Below, one piece after another: positions 59,779 through 64,000 of a DNA stretch of 64,000 nt. The translations under genes were made by a program, and so were the position numbers. Origin of the DNA: Apiosordaria backusii (lineage: Eukaryota > Ascomycota > Sordariomycetes > Sordariales > Lasiosphaeriaceae); NCBI GenBank assembly GCA_030549205.1, contig JAUKTV010000004.1, positions 2,170,001 through 2,234,000 on the forward strand. The letters are read 5' to 3'. Below the pieces are notes generated by a model. That model was not told where the DNA came from. It searched no databases and saw nothing but the letters and a program-made list of their open reading frames with translations. Each line of letters starts with the position of its first letter. Position 1 is the stretch's first letter.

Positions 59779-62020
59779 ATGAAGCGTTTCAGCCAGAGAG
59801 TCGTAAGTTGCCTCCTCTTCAATCATCACGTTGTGCCTTGCTTGCGCTCCCCTTTGGATGGATGCGTCCATGAACAAGATGGTCTGTCGATCGGCTACTA
59901 ATCTTAGTGCCTGTTTAGCTCTCGCGAGGCAGGGACTCAAGCAAGTCCTCCAAGAAGAATAAGGATTCGAAGGACGGAACGGCTTCGCCGAATTCCAGGG
60001 ACGCCAACCAGTCGCCTGTTCTGACCCCCTCATCCTCAACATCGACTCTGAACGACCCCCGCAACAAGCCGCTGCCGCCCAACAGCACTGTTCATGACGA
60101 CCACGGAAATGCCACCCTGAACGCTCAAGTTGGCGCCGGACAGAACGCCGGTGGCCCGGATCGCTTTGGTAGCTTGGGGGGCCAGACACCGGGGGCGAAT
60201 GGAGGCAGTACACCCGTTAGGCACGGCACCCTCCCGCCTACCGTCATCATCAGCCCAAGTGCTCCGGTAAGAGTCGCTCGTTGCGCCAGCGCCCTGTGAA
60301 CCTTTGACACTGACGTACATCTTTCTTGGTAGCACGTCCCCCCGCCTGGTGCCGCTGAAACTATGCCCCACGACCTTGCCCCTCCGAAAGCCGGTCAGAA
60401 GTCCCTGATGTTTGACCGATTGCATCAAACCCCCAAGGACGTCCTCGAGGGCCCTAAGACGCCAAGACGGCAACACTCGTCGCGATTTGATATCTCGGCC
60501 CACCGCGAGCTGGAGAAGCTCCCTGGCTTCCATGAGGTGCCCCCTGGACGCCGCGAGGATCTCTTCATGAAGAAGATCGACCAATGCAACGTCATCTTTG
60601 ACTTCAATGATGCGAGTGCCGACATGAAGTCCAAGGAGATCAAGCGGTTGGCGCTTCATGAGCTTCTGGACTATGTGGCCAACAATCGTCAGGTCATCAC
60701 GGAGCCCATGTACCCTGTGGTGGTTGGCATGTTTGCCAAGAACCTCTTCCGTCCCATCCCGCCTCCCATGAACCCTCAGGGCGAGGCCTTCGACCCCGAG
60801 GAGGACGAGCCTGTCTTGGAGGTCGCCTGGCCGCACATTCAGGTCGTGTACGAGTTCTTCCTCCGCTTCATCGAGAGCCAAGATTTCAACACCAACATTG
60901 CGAAAGCCTACATTGATCACAGCTTTGTCCTTCAGCTCCTGGAGCTGTTCGACTCCGAAGATCCTAGGGAGCGTGACTTCCTGAAGACCACCCTCCACCG
61001 TATCTACGGCAAATTTCTCAACCTCCGATCCTTCATTCGCCGGTCTATCAACAACGTATTCTTCCAGTTCACCTACGAGACGGAGCGCTTCAACGGTATC
61101 GCCGAGCTGCTGGAAATTCTCGGCTCCATCATCAACGGTTTTGCTCTGCCCCTGAAGGAGGAGCACAAGCTCTTCCTTACCAGAGTGCTGATTCCCCTGC
61201 ACAAAGTCAAGAGCTTGAGCATGTACCATCCTCAACTTGCGTACTGCATTGTTCAGTTCCTCGAAAAGGATGCCTCTCTAACAGAAGAGGTGGTGCTCGG
61301 TCTGTTGCGTTATTGGCCCAAAGTCAACAGTACCAAGGAGGTTATGTTCCTCAATGAGGTTGAAGACATCTTTGAGGTCATGGACCCGGCCGAGTTCGCC
61401 AAGGTCCAAGAACCCCTTTTCCACCAACTCGCCAAATCGGTTGCCAGCCCCCACTTCCAGGTCGCCGAAAGGGCCCTTTACTTCTGGAATAACGAGTACT
61501 TCTGTAACCTGGTCAGCGACAACGTCGAGATTATTCTCCCCATCATGTTCGCGCCTCTGTATGAGAACTCCAAAGGCCATTGGAATAGGTATGTTGCTTG
61601 TTTTGTTGCCTCGTCGTGAATCTCTAGCTAACCCTTTGCAGGACGATCCATGGCATGGTCTACAATGCTATGAAGCTGTTTATGGAGATTAATCCCCAGC
61701 TGTTTGACGACTGTTCGCACGAGTACACAGAGCAGCAAAACAGCGCATCTGCCAGGGAAGCTCTTCGCGAGAGGAAGTGGGCTGCCATTACAGAGCAGGC
61801 TAACCGGCGAAAATCCCTCAACGGGACGAGCTCGACTACCGCGGTGGCGCCAGCAGCTCGGGCCCCCGTAACCCAGCTGCCCGCTCTTAACGAAGTGGAT
61901 GCAACTGAAGATAACCAGATGAGACTGGATTCACTGAACCTCCAAGATGGTGACCGGAGAGATCGTCGACCTGCGCATGAGAGACAAAACTCCGCAGGCT
62001 CGTCCAGGGGCCAGCGGTGA
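59779..62020 (+). CDS. rts1: PP2A B-prime/B56 regulatory subunit (Rts1/Par1 family), 668 aa
   Basis: Four exons: 59779-59802, 59919-60266, 60333-61588 and 61642-62020; introns of 116, 66 and 53 bp, all in frame (the last splits an AGG codon). The start MKRFSQRV is the first ATG in its open frame. A low-complexity N-terminus (about 1-130, Ser, Lys, Asn and Pro rich) is followed by the B56 HEAT-repeat core, with unmistakable blocks such as KKIDQCNVIFDFNDAS, LHELLDYV, EPMYPVV, AWPHIQVVYEFFLRF, DHSFVLQLLELFDSEDPRER, LLEILGSIINGFALPLKEEH and LRYWPKVNSTKEVMFLNE. The C-terminal tail is basic then Ser-rich. B56 subunits target the PP2A catalytic/scaffold dimer to LxxIxE-containing substrates and act in stress response, septation and centromere cohesion protection in yeasts. 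Confidence 0.96.
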
Positions 62021-63580
62021 TCTTTAGGCACCTCTGCATAAACAATAACTACAGTCTTTTCGGCCACGGGGGGTCGTCCATTGTGAATCTGTCATCTCAT
62101 ACGACCCCAACTCACCCAATCACTTCCGCTTGGCTCACGCTGTGGACCCTGCGCTCAGCTTTACCCATACCTCGAAATGCCTCTTAACGAAGAGGATACT
62201 GGAGCTTATTAGACGGTGGCACTCAGTCGGTCCAACGACCGCTCAGGCGGGAAATGAATGCTCGTGATTTTGTTGTTAATAATTCAGATTTCGACGGAGT
62301 ACATAGCATCGGGGTTACTTGCTTTCGATCTGCGCAAGGGAGTATGCTTTTTCTTGCTGCTTTTGGTGGTTTGGCTTCAGTGGGTTCTGGGAGGCTGGAT
62401 GGGGACTGGAGAGGTGGGCAAAATTACAACCAAAAGTGCTCTTGAGATGGCCGTTTGAGTCTCATACCAACACTCAACTCTTGAGAGTCATTTCACCCTT
62501 TTCTTTTCGTTTCTTCACCTTCCAACAGGAAAGGTACACCGGGATGAAGAGAAGGACCGGGCTGGACTGCAGATACTGAAAGCACCGGTGCGCCGAGTTC
62601 AAAACGTGGGATACCGGATGGATCACGGAAACAAACGGGTCGGTTGGTCAAGGGAAGACGAATATGCCGAAGAAGGGAAGAGGGGAAAGGGGGCTGGAGG
62701 GAGAAATGGGGGGTATGTGGGTGGATAGAAGGGTGGTGGTCGCTTTTCGAGAAGCTGAACGATTATTGTTGTTATTTTTCCTCTCTTCCCTTTTCTTTTT
62801 TTATTCTTCTTCGGACGACTATGTTCTCTCTCTTTTACTTTTTATCTTTTTGTTTTGTTACTGTCCTCGTTTCTGCTATTATCAAGACCTGTTCTTCCTT
62901 CTATAGCGCGGGCCCCCAACTACAATGAATGGCATGGCTTTCCTCCCATTTCTATCCTCTTTCGGCTGTTCCGACTCTCGAGTGATGCAACGCCTGCCTA
63001 ACCTCCCTATTTATGGTCTGGCTCTCACCATCTCATTTCAACCGGCATCTCTCAAACCGCCATCCTCTCCCACCCCAGATTCACATTCCCCAGTCCTGTC
63101 GAAAAAGTAGTGGTAGTCGTAGCTGTAGTTGGTACTAGTAACGAATTAGATAGAGCAAGAGAGTCTAATGATTGAAACGCACGCCTCGGCTATTAGTTGC
63201 CATTGCACTCTCGCTAGGAATCTTGAACATAACTCCAACAACTGCAATACTCACAACAGCACTCTCAGAAATCTGATATATCCATCACAACAACCGAGCG
63301 GTGTAGAATATAGGTAGCTGAAATTGTCACATCTATGCAGTGTCCACTCTGATACCTAACTCGTAACAACTCAAAGATCATGGGCATTGATGTTTTTTTC
63401 TGTCTAACAAAGATCTAGCATTAAAGGTAGACAAAAACTATCTAAAATATCCTGGGTAATATCGTATCCCGGTTCCCTGGCCGTACCAAAAGCATCATGA
63501 CTATCATCACATTATCATTTATTTCCCTTCGTTACCCTTTTCTTTCCATTCATCATAACACCCCAACTCAACCAAGTACC
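62021..63580. other. intergenic, convergent 3' regions
   Basis: 1.56 kb between the B56 stop and the GH16 stop, which converge. It includes long pyrimidine-rich stretches (about 62770-62880). No coding region supportable. Confidence 0.55.
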
Positions 63581-64000
63581 TCAACTAGCCTGCCACACCT
63601 GCCACGACCCAAACTCCCAAAAGGCATCCACAAAACTGTTCGGGTTGTGCGCAATATACTCCTTGCAGGTCATCTCTTTGCCTAGTAAGGTTTGTTTGCG
63701 TCAGCTTTGTATCTCACTATATTCTCAAGAAAACAGAATGAATATCATAGGAGGGTTCAAACTCACTGCACCCACTCCCCTCCCAAATCTCGTCCGTGAT
63801 GAAGTCCCCGCAAATGTTGATATTCACAATCAAGCTCTGGTTCCTAAAATGCTGCTCCACATTGCACCTCGTGTTTGGGAAATCCGCCAACGGCAGGCCC
63901 CAAGTACTCGGATCCGGCCTCGTCGTCACGCCCTCCTGACCCTGCCCAAGAGCAGCGATGTTGAGGTTGATATCACCGGGACTACTCCCCCTAGGCCAGA
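63581..64000 (-). CDS. GH16 glucanase-like secreted glycosidase, 3' part (runs off the window)
   Basis: Two exons are visible: 63767 to the window edge, and 63581-63681, separated by an 85-bp intron (63682-63766, donor GTGAGT, acceptor TAG). The frame reads WPRGSSPGDINLN, then STWGLPLADFPNTRC and HFRNQSLIVNINICGDF, ending CKEYIAHNPNSFVDAFWEFGSWQVWQAS. The W-G-x-P-x-A-x-F-P-N-T-x-C and N-Q-S-x-I-x-N-I-x-x-C-G-D segments are typical of the C-terminal part of fungal GH16 endo-1,3(4)-beta-glucanase-like proteins. The catalytic E-x-D-x-x-E lies upstream and outside the window, so activity cannot be judged. Likely extracellular. Confidence 0.85.

Noticed and set aside
60036..61235. 399-codon minus-strand frame over the B56 gene
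   Set aside because: Antisense shadow of a conserved, clearly coding plus-strand frame.

Overview
This window comes from a filamentous ascomycete, most likely a Sordariomycete. The evidence is short GT-AG introns of about 50-140 bp, a glucose-repressible Grg-1/CCG-1 homologue, a fungal secreted GH16 enzyme, and a large AT-rich tract whose CpA/TpG dinucleotides are almost gone, as expected from repeat-induced point mutation (RIP). The genus is not identified.

Layout: 1-7774 holds no gene I can support. 7775-9901 (minus) is a seven-transmembrane protein gene with three coding exons. 12334-42756 is a nested transposon complex, 30.4 kb long, closed by about 65-bp terminal inverted repeats (TIRs) and flanked by a perfect 10-bp direct repeat. 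Its oldest layer is an AT-rich TIR element of about 8 kb with no readable gene, built from a recurring short motif. Into it went a 13.4-kb Ty3/Gypsy element with 694-bp LTRs (23643-37026, RIP-destroyed) and three copies of a ~0.97-kb TSD-flanked repeat (one of them inside the Gypsy element). The youngest insertion is an apparently intact, unmutated chromovirus (12612-19767) with 426-bp LTRs in which I see no difference, a 5-bp TSD, intact gag and pol, a -1 frameshift heptamer, a C-terminal chromodomain, a Tf1-like self-priming arrangement, and an antisense ORF for a Zn2Cys6-like coiled-coil protein.

Right of the complex is ordinary gene-rich DNA: an EXPERA/EBP-like membrane protein (43228-44241, minus), grg-1 (44943-45222, minus), ribosomal protein eL43 (47773-48231, minus), a large secreted protein with four PAN/Apple-like modules (50013-54916, plus), tRNA-Glu(CTC) (55394-55465, plus), the TFIIIC tau95/Sfc1 subunit (55621-58129, minus), the PP2A B56 regulatory subunit (59779-62020, plus, divergent from TFIIIC), and the 3' part of a GH16 glucanase-like gene (63581-end, minus).

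Exon structures were inferred by eye from GT-AG signals, frame continuity and family resemblance. No alignment or gene finder was run. The host genes are unrelated housekeeping or secretory functions. The linked story is in the transposon complex: a chromodomain element that has landed in RIP-made heterochromatin and has not itself been RIPed.
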